From an uncultured Sutterellaceae bacterium (lineage in GTDB: Bacteria; Pseudomonadota; Gammaproteobacteria; Burkholderiales; Burkholderiaceae_F): DNA of 7,532 nucleotides. Made by a program: the position numbers and the translations under genes. The notes under the pieces are model-generated. The model did no database searches and had not been told where the DNA came from. It saw only the letters and a list, made by a program, of their open reading frames with translations. Position 1 is the stretch's first letter, and every line of letters starts with the position of its first letter. Location: the NCBI GenBank assembly GCA_947253615.1, contig CAMYAA010000036.1, positions 1 through 7,532 of the forward strand, written 5' to 3'. Positions 1 to 5,552 of the stretch are shown here, piece after piece.

Positions 1-2
1 GC

Positions 3-47
3 ATAGGGGGCGGGCGTGTTGCGGTATTACGTTTAGGAGAAGCGTAA
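3..47 (+). CDS. Possible 3' end of an unidentified upstream gene (partial)
   Basis: The third forward frame is open from the window edge to a TAA at 45-47 and reads IGGGRVAVLRLGEA. Its codons (TTA, CGT, GCG, GGG) match the style of the genes downstream, and the peptide looks like an ordinary protein C-terminus. Fourteen codons are too few to name a family, and a short open frame at a contig edge can occur by chance. No intrinsic terminator follows it closely. If it is real, the gene lies on the same strand as xseB, about 275 bases upstream. Confidence 0.3.
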   Translation: MGGGRVAVLRLGEA

Positions 48-253
48 TGGTGTCGTCGGTCTCTCGAGCTTACTGAGTGGTCTTTCGACAAAGTCGATCT
101 AAAAGACAATGGCAAAAATTTTAGCATTAAAAACACGAAAATTTAGGGGTTTAGCCCATAAGACATACGTCCTTGGTTGAGTTAATTCCATCAAAAAGGT
201 TGTCCTAAGGTCTTTAAGGGACGTTGGGGTAGGTTTTCTCGAGGTGCATTCGG

Positions 254-259
254 TACAAT
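254..259 (+). promoter_or_regulatory. Possible -10 element for the xseB operon
   Basis: TACAAT matches the sigma-70 -10 consensus at five of six positions and lies 62 bases before the xseB start. No good -35 hexamer sits at 16-18 bases spacing (AGGTTT at 231-236 is poor) and there is no extended -10 TGn. If used, transcription would start near 266, so the hairpin at 276-298 would be in the leader. Confidence 0.3.
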
Positions 260-275
260 GAGGGAAAAGTTATCC

Positions 276-298
276 TGAGCGAGGATGGTACTCGCTCA
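276..298 (+). promoter_or_regulatory. Perfect 8-bp hairpin in the xseB leader
   Basis: TGAGCGAG (276-283) and CTCGCTCA (291-298) form a perfect stem around the loop GATGGTA. An A-rich run and the xseB ribosome binding site follow. No T-tract follows it on either strand, so it is not a normal intrinsic terminator. ATCCT (272-276) can instead pair with AGGAT (282-286), which would exclude the larger stem. Any role in translation or mRNA stability is inference. Confidence 0.45.
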
Positions 299-310
299 AA
301 AAAAGAAAAA

Positions 311-314
311 GAGG
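311..314 (+). promoter_or_regulatory. Ribosome binding site that fixes the xseB start
   Basis: GAGG lies seven bases before the ATG at 322, which is normal spacing. It overlaps the approach to the alternative in-frame TTG at 316, so the ATG is preferred. Confidence 0.7.
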
Positions 315-321
315 ATTGACG

Positions 322-549
322 ATGTCTGAATCAACCACCCCTCGTCCTATCGAAGAGCTCAGTTTTGAAGAAGCCTTGGAAGAATTAGAGGCGTTAACCA
401 ATCAGATGGCTCGCGGCGATGTCACGCTCAAGCAGAGTGTGGAAAATTACACGCGCGGTACAGCGCTTTTAAATCGCTGTCGTGAAGAATTAAAGGACGC
501 TCGTCAGAAGATTGACGAAGTCCGTAAGAATGAAGGTTACGCCTCCTAA
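322..549 (+). CDS. xseB: Exodeoxyribonuclease VII small subunit
   Basis: This 75-residue protein is the small subunit of exonuclease VII. Several copies assemble with the catalytic subunit XseA in the cytoplasm, and the complex degrades single-stranded DNA to oligonucleotides in repair and recombination. The family signature is visible: SFEEALEELEAL at residues 14-25, then a short linker and GDVTLKQSVENYTRGTALL at 32-50, followed by a charged helix containing C53. Two coiled helices of this kind and a length of 70-80 residues are typical of XseB. The ATG at 322 is chosen over the upstream in-frame TTG at 316 because GAGG sits at ideal spacing from it. It is the first gene of an apparent xseB-ispA-dxs operon, an order known in many Beta- and Gammaproteobacteria. 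The partner gene xseA is not in this window. Confidence 0.95.
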   Translation: MSESTTPRPIEELSFEEALEELEALTNQMARGDVTLKQSVENYTRGTALLNRCREELKDARQKIDEVRKNEGYAS

Positions 550-576
550 TTGGTTGGCTGATAAGAATTAAAAGGT

Positions 577-630
577 CACTCGATGAATAGAGGGGGTAGT
601 GCTTCATAAGACGGCCCCTCTGAGCGAGTG
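577..630 (+). promoter_or_regulatory. Two-tier hairpin between xseB and ispA
   Basis: The outer arms CACTCG (577-582) and CGAGTG (625-630) are perfectly complementary, and beyond a T-T mismatch GG/CC can extend the stem. The inner arms AGAGGGG (589-595) and CCCCTCT (615-621) add seven more pairs around a 19-base loop. The right arm ends six bases before the ispA ribosome binding site. No T-tract follows, so it is not a simple terminator. It could be an mRNA-processing or translation-modulating structure; this is inference. Confidence 0.5.
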
Positions 631-636
631 TCCCCT

Positions 637-643
637 GGAGGAG
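637..643 (+). promoter_or_regulatory. Strong ribosome binding site of ispA
   Basis: GGAGGAG lies eight bases before the ATG at 652. It lies inside the longer open frame that begins at GTG 628, so it decides in favour of 652. Confidence 0.85.
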
Positions 644-651
644 TTTATTTC

Positions 652-1575
652 ATGTCCGAAACGTTGCTCTCGTTTGAGTCTTGGTCCGCGCAAAGCATTG
701 CTCACTTTGAATGGTTTGCTGAGCATCAATTACCTCGTACGGGGATGGATCCCAAGAAGTTAATTGGCGCCATGCGTTATGCAGTGCTCAATGGGGGTAA
801 GCGTGTCCGCGCCTTATTGGTGTATGCCGCGGGTATGGCTTGTGGGGCTAAATTACCCACGTTAGATACGGCGGCTTTAGCCGTTGAATGCATTCATGCC
901 TATTCGTTAGTGCATGACGATATGCCAGCGATGGACAATGATACGTTACGTCGTGGTAAGCCCACGGTGCACGTGGCCTATGGTGAAGCCTTAGCGATGT
1001 TAGCGGGGGACGCCCTTCAGACCGAAGCATTTTCGTTATTGTCGCGCGCTGAAGAAGCCCCTGAAAAAGTGGTGCTGATGATGAAGTCCTTGAGCTTTGC
1101 CTCGGGGATTCGTGGTATGGCTGGCGGTCAAGCGCTTGACTTAGCCATGGTGGGGCAAAAGCCCGAAGAGTTTGAACTCTTCCGTATGCAGACGATGAAG
1201 ACCGGGGCCTTGATTGTGGGTTCCATTTTAATGGGGGCACAAGCCGGGTCGTGGACGCAATTGAGTGAAGCCACGCAAGGGGCCTTTGCGCGCTATGGTC
1301 ACTCGTTAGGGTTACTATTCCAAGTGGTGGACGATATTTTGGACTGTACGCAAAATACCGAAACGCTCGGGAAGACGGCTGGCAAGGACGCTAAGGATGA
1401 TAAGCCCACGTGGGTGAGCTTTAAGGGGCTTGATGGAGCTAAAGATTATGCTCAGAGTCTCTATGATGAAGCCTTAGCGGCTTTAGAGGACTTGAAGAAA
1501 GACGCCTTAATTAATCAAGATGGGGTTTTCTACATGCAGGCCATTGTGGATCTCGTCAAGAAGCGAACCCATTGA
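652..1575 (+). CDS. ispA: Farnesyl diphosphate synthase (short-chain polyprenyl synthase)
   Basis: This 307-residue cytoplasmic enzyme condenses IPP with DMAPP and then GPP to make farnesyl diphosphate, the precursor of undecaprenyl phosphate, quinone side chains and heme O. The prenyltransferase landmarks are present: GGKRVRALL at 48-56, the first aspartate-rich motif at D89, D90 and D95 (DDMPAMD), RRGKPTVH at 100-107, and the second at D227, D228 and D231 (DDILD). GKTAGKDAKDDKPTW at 240-254 matches the usual GKxxGKDxxxxKxTY segment with W in place of Y. The residues before the first motif (YSLVH, Y84 and S85) resemble E. coli IspA and suggest a C15 product. Chain length is inferred from those residues, and a geranylgeranyl product is not strictly excluded. 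The start at 652 follows a strong GGAGGAG. Dxs, which supplies the same pathway, is encoded 70 bases downstream. Confidence 0.95.
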   Translation: MSETLLSFESWSAQSIAHFEWFAEHQLPRTGMDPKKLIGAMRYAVLNGGKRVRALLVYAAGMACGAKLPTLDTAALAVECIHAYSLVHDDMPAMDNDTLRRGKPTVHVAYGEALAMLAGDALQTEAFSLLSRAEEAPEKVVLMMKSLSFASGIRGMAGGQALDLAMVGQKPEEFELFRMQTMKTGALIVGSILMGAQAGSWTQLSEATQGAFARYGHSLGLLFQVVDDILDCTQNTETLGKTAGKDAKDDKPTWVSFKGLDGAKDYAQSLYDEALAALEDLKKDALINQDGVFYMQAIVDLVKKRTH

Positions 1576-1645
1576 TAAAATTAACAGGTTATGTCTTGAT
1601 TAAAAGACCTTGCCCATCCCTCGTAGTTGTCGAAAAAGTTTAAAC

Positions 1646-3532
1646 ATGAGCCAAGAGACCCCGTATCCGTTATTAGAGAAAATTGAGAGTCCTCAAGACT
1701 TACGTACGATGAGTCAGGCTGACTTATTGAATGTCTGTCAGGAACTTCGTGATTTTATGGTGGAGTCCGTCTCGAAGACGGGGGGCCACTTGTCGAGCTC
1801 ATTGGGCGCGGTTGAATTGGCCGTGGCCATTCATAAAGTTTTCAATACTCCCGAAGATCGTTTGATTTGGGACGTGGGTCATCAGGCCTACGCGCACAAA
1901 ATTCTCACGGGTCGTCGTGAAGGCATGGCGAATTTACGCATGTTTCATGGGATGTCGGGGTTTCCAAAGCGCACGGAAAGTGAATATGACTCGTTTGGGA
2001 CGGCTCATTCCTCAACGTCGATTTCTGCCGCGCTCGGGATGGCCGTGGCTGCCCAACTTCAAGGTCACAAAGATCGCTGGCACATTGCCGTGATTGGGGA
2101 TGGGGCCTTAACCGGGGGCATGGCCATCGAAGCGTTAAATGACGCCGGGGTCTATAAAGAAAACTGCAAGTTATTAATTATTCTTAACGACAACGACTGT
2201 TCGATTTCCGAGTCGTGCGGGGCGCTTTCTGGGCATTTGGCCAAGATTGTTTCCTCTCATGCGTATAAGTCGGCGCGTGAATTATCCAAGCGTGTTTTAA
2301 AGCCGATTCCCAAGTTATGGAATTGCTTTAAGAACATGGAAAAGCAAGCGATTAATTTCATGAGTCCACCGTCGGCGATTTTTTCGAGCTTTGACTTGAA
2401 TTACTACGGTCCGATTGACGGTCATGATTTACCGACGTTGATTGGCGTTTTAGAGAATTTAAAAACCCTTAATGCGCCGATTGTTTTACACGTCGCGACG
2501 CAAAAGGGGAAAGGCTATCCCTTAGCCGAAGCCAATCCGACGCTCTACCATGGGGTGAGTCCTTTTGACCCGAAGGTGGGTATCGTGAGTAAGCCCGCGG
2601 GCAAGCCCACGTATACGCAAGTTTTCAGTCGTTGGATTGATGATCAAGCGAGCAAAGACGAGCGTTTATATGCGATTACGCCAGCGATGCGTGAAGGCTC
2701 GGGGTTAGTGGAATTTGAAAAGAAATTCCCGACGCGTTATCGCGACGTGGCCATTGCGGAGCAACATGCCGTGACGTATGCCGCAGGGCTGGCCTGTGAA
2801 GGATTAAAGCCGGTGGTGGCGATTTATTCGACGTTCTTACAGCGTGCGATGGACCAATTGATTCATGACGTTGCGCTTCAAGATTTACCAGTGATGTTTG
2901 CGGTGGACCGTGGCGGCCTAGTGGGCGCGGACGGGGCCACGCACCAAGGGGTCTTTGATATTGCGTTATTACGTACGGTTCCGCACATGACGCTCATGAC
3001 GCCTTCCGATGAGCAAGAGTGTTATCTCATGCTCAATACGGCCTATAGTCTCGATACGCCCACGGCGGTTCGTTATCCTCGTGGTAAGGGACCGGGCGTT
3101 GAAGTGGTTTCGACCGATGATGTTTTACCCGTGGGTAAAGCCCGATCGCTCCGTTCGGGATCGTCCGTGGCCTTTATGGGCTTTGGTTCGATGACCAACG
3201 TTTTAAAGCCCGTGGCGGAATCGATGGACGGCACGCTTTTGGATATGCGTTTTGTGAAGCCGATTGATCGTGAAGCGATTATTGAGGCGGCGAAAACGCA
3301 TGACTTATTAGTGGTTGCCGAAGAAGGGCAGCTCATGGGTGGCGCGGGTTCGGCAGTGCTCGAAGTGCTTGCCCAAGAAGGTTTATCCGTCCCGGTGATG
3401 TGCTTTGGGTTGGGAGACCATTTCATTGAGCAAGGCACGGTGGCTCAATTGCTCCAAGAAGAGGGATTAACCTCGGAGGCGATTGAGGCCAAGGTGAAAG
3501 CGCGCTTAGCGACGCTTAACGCTCGCCAATAG
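1646..3532 (+). CDS. dxs: 1-deoxy-D-xylulose-5-phosphate synthase
   Basis: This 628-residue thiamine-diphosphate enzyme joins pyruvate and glyceraldehyde 3-phosphate to form DXP, the first and rate-controlling step of the MEP isoprenoid pathway and a branch to thiamine and pyridoxal phosphate. Recognisable landmarks are GGHLSSSLGAVEL with H48, WDVGHQAYAHKILTGRR at 75-91, HSSTSIS at 121-127 and the thiamine-binding motif from GDG (151-153) to LNDND (180-184). Further on are AITPAMREGSG at 343-353, the catalytic glutamate E372 in AIAEQHAVT, DRGGLVGADGATHQG at 421-435 with H433, and YPRG with R476. Domain order (TPP-binding, pyrimidine-binding, C-terminal) and length are normal. The ATG at 1646 gives an N-terminus like E. 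coli Dxs. It lacks a clear Shine-Dalgarno sequence, and the upstream in-frame TTG at 1610 also has none. It is the last gene of the xseB-ispA-dxs unit and is followed by a terminator. Confidence 0.97.
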   Translation: MSQETPYPLLEKIESPQDLRTMSQADLLNVCQELRDFMVESVSKTGGHLSSSLGAVELAVAIHKVFNTPEDRLIWDVGHQAYAHKILTGRREGMANLRMFHGMSGFPKRTESEYDSFGTAHSSTSISAALGMAVAAQLQGHKDRWHIAVIGDGALTGGMAIEALNDAGVYKENCKLLIILNDNDCSISESCGALSGHLAKIVSSHAYKSARELSKRVLKPIPKLWNCFKNMEKQAINFMSPPSAIFSSFDLNYYGPIDGHDLPTLIGVLENLKTLNAPIVLHVATQKGKGYPLAEANPTLYHGVSPFDPKVGIVSKPAGKPTYTQVFSRWIDDQASKDERLYAITPAMREGSGLVEFEKKFPTRYRDVAIAEQHAVTYAAGLACEGLKPVVAIYSTFLQRAMDQLIHDVALQDLPVMFAVDRGGLVGADGATHQGVFDIALLRTVPHMTLMTPSDEQECYLMLNTAYSLDTPTAVRYPRGKGPGVEVVSTDDVLPVGKARSLRSGSSVAFMGFGSMTNVLKPVAESMDGTLLDMRFVKPIDREAIIEAAKTHDLLVVAEEGQLMGGAGSAVLEVLAQEGLSVPVMCFGLGDHFIEQGTVAQLLQEEGLTSEAIEAKVKARLATLNARQ

Positions 3533-3548
3533 TGCGTTCATTAAAGAC

Positions 3549-3589
3549 GGGGGTTTTCGTCGTTGCTTTTCGAAACCCCTGTTTCTTTA
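3549..3589 (+). terminator. Intrinsic terminator after dxs
   Basis: GGGGTTT at 3550-3556 pairs with AAACCCC at 3573-3579. The next CG/CG pairs extend the stem past one bulged T, and the loop is about 11 bases. TGTTTCTTTAT follows. It starts 17 bases after the dxs stop codon and would end the xseB-ispA-dxs transcript. Confidence 0.8.
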
Positions 3590-3605
3590 TAAAGGTGGTA
3601 AATTG

Positions 3606-3639
3606 ATAGGGTTCTATGGGGATAGAGCCCTATATTTTT
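3606..3639 (+). terminator. Second terminator-like hairpin, just before murB
   Basis: ATAGGGTTCTAT (3606-3617) pairs with ATAGAGCCCTAT (3622-3633) over twelve positions with one G-U wobble, around a GGGG loop. ATTTTTA follows directly. It can act as a tandem terminator for dxs. Because it ends only 38 bases before murB, it could also be an attenuator if the murB promoter lies upstream, for example the TATAAA-like site at 3588-3593. The sequence does not decide between these. Confidence 0.6.
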
Positions 3640-3666
3640 AAGAATCAGCCGATAAGAAGATGATAA

Positions 3667-3672
3667 AAGGAG
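3667..3672 (+). promoter_or_regulatory. Ribosome binding site that fixes the murB start
   Basis: AAGGAG lies five bases before the ATG at 3678. It falls inside the reading frame from the alternative ATG at 3660, so the downstream ATG is the likely start. Confidence 0.8.
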
Positions 3673-3677
3673 TGTCC

Positions 3678-4715
3678 ATGCGTCAAAACGTAGATCTGAC
3701 GGGGTATACCACGTTTGGTTGTGTGAGCCGAGCCGAGTATTTTTGTGAAGTAACGACGCTCGATGCTCTTAAAGCAGCGATCGACGAAGCCAAGGTACTG
3801 GGTTTAACGATTCATTGTTTAGGGGGTGGGGCCAATACGATTGCGATGCCTTGGGTTAAAGGGCTCGTGATTAAAATGGCGATCCCTGGGTTTGACGTTC
3901 GTCGTGAAGCCGATGGTGTGACGGTTCGTCTTGGCGCGGGTGAAGACATGGATTCGGTGATTGCTCGCTTGGTGGATCAAGGCTTAGGGGGTCTTGAAAA
4001 CTTATCGGCCATTCCTGGGACGCTCGGTGGGGCGATTGTCCAGAACATTGGGGCCTATGGGGGTGAAATTGGTCCATTTGTGGAGTCGGTACAGATTTAC
4101 GATAGCGAGTCGGGTGAAGTTCGTGACTTAACGCCCGAGGCGCTTCATTTTGACTATCGTCATAGTGTCTTTAAAGAGCCTGAAGCGAAGGGCTGGATTA
4201 TTTTAGGGGCGACGTTACGGTTAGGGGATCCTGATCGTTGGCGTCCGACGTTAAGCTATAAGGCGGTGGAAGAAGAGATTCGTCAGCTCGGTTTAGACGC
4301 GTTGAGTTTAACGCCTCGTGTGATGCGTGATTTGATTACGAACATTCGATGGCGCAAGTTACCCGATCCTAAGAAAGTCGGGAATGCCGGGTCCTTCTTT
4401 ACGAATCCGAAGATTACGACGGTTCATTGGCGTGAATTAATTGCGTTACAGCCTACGCTTGCGTGGTATGAGCTCGATGAGAGTTATCGCAAGATTGCCG
4501 CGGCGAGTTTGATTGATTTGGCGGGGCTCAAAGGATTAGAGCACGAGCATGTAGCGGTACATAAGACGCATGCGTTGATTCTTGTGAATCGTGGCGGAGC
4601 GACGGGTGAAGACGTGTTAGCGTTAGCCCAGGCGATCAAGGATCGTGTGTATACGCTCTTTGGGGTTCATTTAGAGCGTGAACCTGTGGTGCTCGGTGAA
4701 GCGCCTCAAGCCTAA
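3678..4715 (+). CDS. murB: UDP-N-acetylenolpyruvoylglucosamine reductase
   Basis: This 345-residue FAD-dependent cytoplasmic enzyme uses NADPH to reduce the enolpyruvyl group of UDP-GlcNAc-enolpyruvate, giving UDP-MurNAc, the second committed step of peptidoglycan synthesis. The FAD-binding region shows YTTFG (10-14), LGGGANT (48-54) and the long signature at 105-130 that includes NLSAIPGTLGG and QNIGAYGGE. YRHSVFK (160-166) carries the conserved arginine R161. GNAGSFFTNP (235-244) contains the proton-donor serine S239, and LEREPVVLG near the end supplies the catalytic glutamate, probably E335. Length and layout match the E. coli type I MurB (342 residues) rather than the shorter type II. An AAGGAG at good spacing selects the ATG at 3678. 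The gene stands alone between terminators instead of in a dcw cluster, as in E. coli, and converges on rpsT. Confidence 0.96.
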   Translation: MRQNVDLTGYTTFGCVSRAEYFCEVTTLDALKAAIDEAKVLGLTIHCLGGGANTIAMPWVKGLVIKMAIPGFDVRREADGVTVRLGAGEDMDSVIARLVDQGLGGLENLSAIPGTLGGAIVQNIGAYGGEIGPFVESVQIYDSESGEVRDLTPEALHFDYRHSVFKEPEAKGWIILGATLRLGDPDRWRPTLSYKAVEEEIRQLGLDALSLTPRVMRDLITNIRWRKLPDPKKVGNAGSFFTNPKITTVHWRELIALQPTLAWYELDESYRKIAAASLIDLAGLKGLEHEHVAVHKTHALILVNRGGATGEDVLALAQAIKDRVYTLFGVHLEREPVVLGEAPQA

Positions 4716-4736
4716 AGGATCAACGTCCCAAATAAG

Positions 4737-4773
4737 AAAACCGTCTGAATCGTGAGGATTGCAGACGGTTTTT
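4737..4773 (+). terminator. Strong intrinsic terminator after murB, possibly bidirectional
   Basis: AAAACCGTCTG (4737-4747) pairs with CAGACGGTTTT (4762-4772). AATC (4748-4751) and GATT (4757-4760) extend the stem past one bulged G to a GTGAG loop. A run of five T follows the GC-rich part. A run of A on the other side lets it also work for - strand transcription. Confidence 0.9.
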
Positions 4774-4822
4774 GCTATCTGGAGACCCGGGGCTTCAAAG
4801 ATCACTCAAAAAAAGTTCGACG

Positions 4823-4855
4823 AAAAAAAATGGAACCTGGGGTTTCCAGATTCCA
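4823..4855 (-). terminator. Intrinsic terminator of rpsT
   Basis: Read on the - strand, TGGAA/TTCCA (4831-4835 with 4851-4855) and CTGG/CCAG (4837-4840 with 4846-4849) form a nine-pair stem with one mismatch and a five-base loop. Eight T follow (the A run at 4823-4830). It lies about 75-100 bases beyond the rpsT stop. Flanking arms AAAGTTCGAC (4812-4821) and GTCGAGCTTT (4861-4870) can extend the structure. Confidence 0.8.
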
Positions 4856-4878
4856 CTTTGGTCGAGCTTTGAGCTCAT

Positions 4879-4908
4879 GAACGGTGTTGCTAAAACACAA
4901 CGCCGTTC
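4879..4908 (-). other. Hairpin in the rpsT 3' region without a T-tract
   Basis: GAACGGTGTTG (4879-4889) and CAACGCCGTTC (4898-4908) form eleven consecutive pairs with one mispaired or wobble position and an eight-base loop. The structure lies 18 bases after the rpsT stop. No T run follows on the - strand, so it probably protects the mRNA 3' end or pauses polymerase ahead of the true terminator; this role is inferred. Confidence 0.55.
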
Positions 4909-4926
4909 AATGCATCTTGCGACGAA

Positions 4927-5190
4927 TTAGGCCATAGCCTTGATCGAAGCAGAGAGACGGCTCTTATGGCGAGCAGCGGCGTTGCCATGAAGAACGTTCT
5001 TGCGAGCCATCGAATCGATGATCTTTTCAGCTTTCTTGAAAGCTTCCTGAGCGGCAGCCTTGTCGCCACCTTCGATGAGCTTACGAACAGCCTTGATGGC
5101 GGTACGATACTGGCTACGTTGAGCCGAGAGATGCATGTTACGAGCAACGATCTGACGAACGCGCTTACGAGCTTGTTTGGTATTGGCCAT
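4927..5190 (-). CDS. rpsT: 30S ribosomal protein S20
   Basis: This 87-residue basic protein binds 16S rRNA early in assembly of the 30S subunit. The family pattern is clear: [13 protein letters not shown] at the N-terminus, a long basic helix through [16 protein letters not shown], then [35 protein letters not shown]. The length equals the E. coli protein. AAGGA lies 11 bases before the ATG, a slightly long but usable spacing. The gene is divergent from murJ, an arrangement common in Betaproteobacteria. Upstream are a TGGTATAGT extended -10 promoter and a strongly folded leader. S20 is known to repress its own translation in E. coli, so an autoregulatory leader here is plausible but unproven. 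Two hairpins, one with a T-tract, follow the gene. Confidence 0.97.
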   Translation of the reverse strand: MANTKQARKRVRQIVARNMHLSAQRSQYRTAIKAVRKLIEGGDKAAAQEAFKKAEKIIDSMARKNVLHGNAAARHKSRLSASIKAMA

Positions 5191-5227
5191 TTCTAAAAAA
5201 TTCCTTGCCTATGAATTCAAACAGTGG

Positions 5228-5375
5228 GCGTCCGGGTTATCACCTTCTGTACAGAGACTTCAGAAGGATCAATCCTGCCGACGTTCCTATTCACAGTTAA
5301 GAACGCCGTTCGGACGCACCTGCACACTCATCTAAAGCCAAGATGAGGAACGTTGTGCGTCGCGTAGTGCGAGAC
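5228..5375 (-). promoter_or_regulatory. Structured RNA leader upstream of rpsT (unassigned)
   Basis: Three adjacent folds fill this segment almost without gaps. GTCGCG/CGAGAC (5359-5364 with 5370-5375) forms a small hairpin with one mismatch. GCACA plus CTCATCT (5322-5333) pairs with AGATGAG (5341-5347) and TGTGC (5354-5358), twelve pairs with a six-base bulge. GCGTCCG/CGGACGC (5228-5234 with 5311-5317) encloses two hairpins: CGTTC/GAACG (5282-5286 with 5301-5305) and CCTTCTG/CAGAAGG (5243-5249 with 5261-5267). From the promoter at 5467-5475 the whole block would be transcribed into the rpsT leader. I do not recognise it as tRNA, 4.5S, 6S or RNase P RNA. An S20-binding autoregulatory leader or an independent small RNA are the two main readings. 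Confidence 0.5.
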
Positions 5376-5466
5376 ACCTAAAATTTCTTACTTTCAACGG
5401 CGAACCAAACGCAACTGACGGCCTGAGGGAACTCATCGGGTGCGTGGGACCCTTGAAAAGTCCCAA

Positions 5467-5475
5467 ACTATACCA
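5467..5475 (-). promoter_or_regulatory. rpsT promoter, extended -10
   Basis: On the - strand TGGTATAGT is an extended -10 element: TGn at 5475-5473 followed by TATAGT at 5472-5467, five of six matches. The -35 region at 17-base spacing (GTGCCG, 5495-5490) is weak, which an extended -10 can compensate for. A-rich runs (T runs on +) at 5510-5532 lie about 50-70 bases upstream of the expected start and may act as an UP element. Transcription would start near 5460, giving a leader of about 270 bases. Confidence 0.55.
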
Positions 5476-5504
5476 AATTTCTGCGTTTTCGGCACTATTT
5501 CGGG

Positions 5505-5510
5505 TAGAAT
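5505..5510 (+). promoter_or_regulatory. Possible -10 element for murJ
   Basis: TAGAAT matches the -10 consensus at five of six positions and lies 42 bases before the murJ start. No convincing -35 is found at normal spacing (TGCGTT at 5482-5487 is poor). If used, the murJ leader would be about 35 bases and very U-rich. Confidence 0.3.
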
Positions 5511-5532
5511 TTTTTTTGTTTTTGGTTTTTTT
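5510..5532. other. T-rich tract between the divergent promoters
   Basis: Runs of eight, five and seven T, separated only by G residues, fill this stretch. On the + strand they would form a U-rich murJ leader. On the - strand they are A-tracts upstream of the rpsT promoter, where an UP element or intrinsic bend would sit. Confidence 0.5.
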
Positions 5533-5552
5533 CAACCCAACAGGGTGCTTTC

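Larger units (their letters stand above)
48..321. other. Non-coding stretch upstream of xseB
   Basis: I see no convincing coding region on either strand. The stretch holds a small imperfect hairpin at 80-107 (outer arms GTCTTT/AAAGAC, inner arms TCGAC/GTCGA), an A/T-rich segment at about 110-145, a weak -10-like hexamer at 254-259 and a perfect 8-bp inverted repeat at 276-298. I do not recognise a tRNA, riboswitch or terminator. It probably carries the promoter and 5' leader of the xseB operon. Confidence 0.5.

Noticed and set aside
204..210. CCTAAGG palindrome recalling part of the I-CeuI homing endonuclease site
   Set aside because: The rest of the long recognition sequence is absent and there is no 23S rRNA here.
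276..315. Hairpin followed by a homopolymer run, at first sight a terminator
   Set aside because: The run is A, not T, on the + strand, and on the - strand the T run precedes the hairpin, so neither direction fits an intrinsic terminator.
848..1240. A 130-codon open frame antisense to ispA
   Set aside because: It lies entirely over a well-conserved gene, is rich in Pro, Ser and Arg, has no ribosome binding site and looks like no known protein.
3073..3438. A 121-codon open frame antisense to the C-terminal part of dxs
   Set aside because: It is a shadow of the conserved dxs reading frame, with biased composition and no start signals.
4890..5196. Open frames on both strands overlapping rpsT
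   Set aside because: rpsT is unmistakable, and the overlapping frames lack family features and ribosome binding sites.
5228..5317. A 90-base segment closed by a perfect 7-bp stem, like a class II tRNA acceptor stem
   Set aside because: Neither strand has a T-arm, a TTCGA-type loop or a D-arm at the right distance, and the stem is not followed by a proper CCA arrangement.
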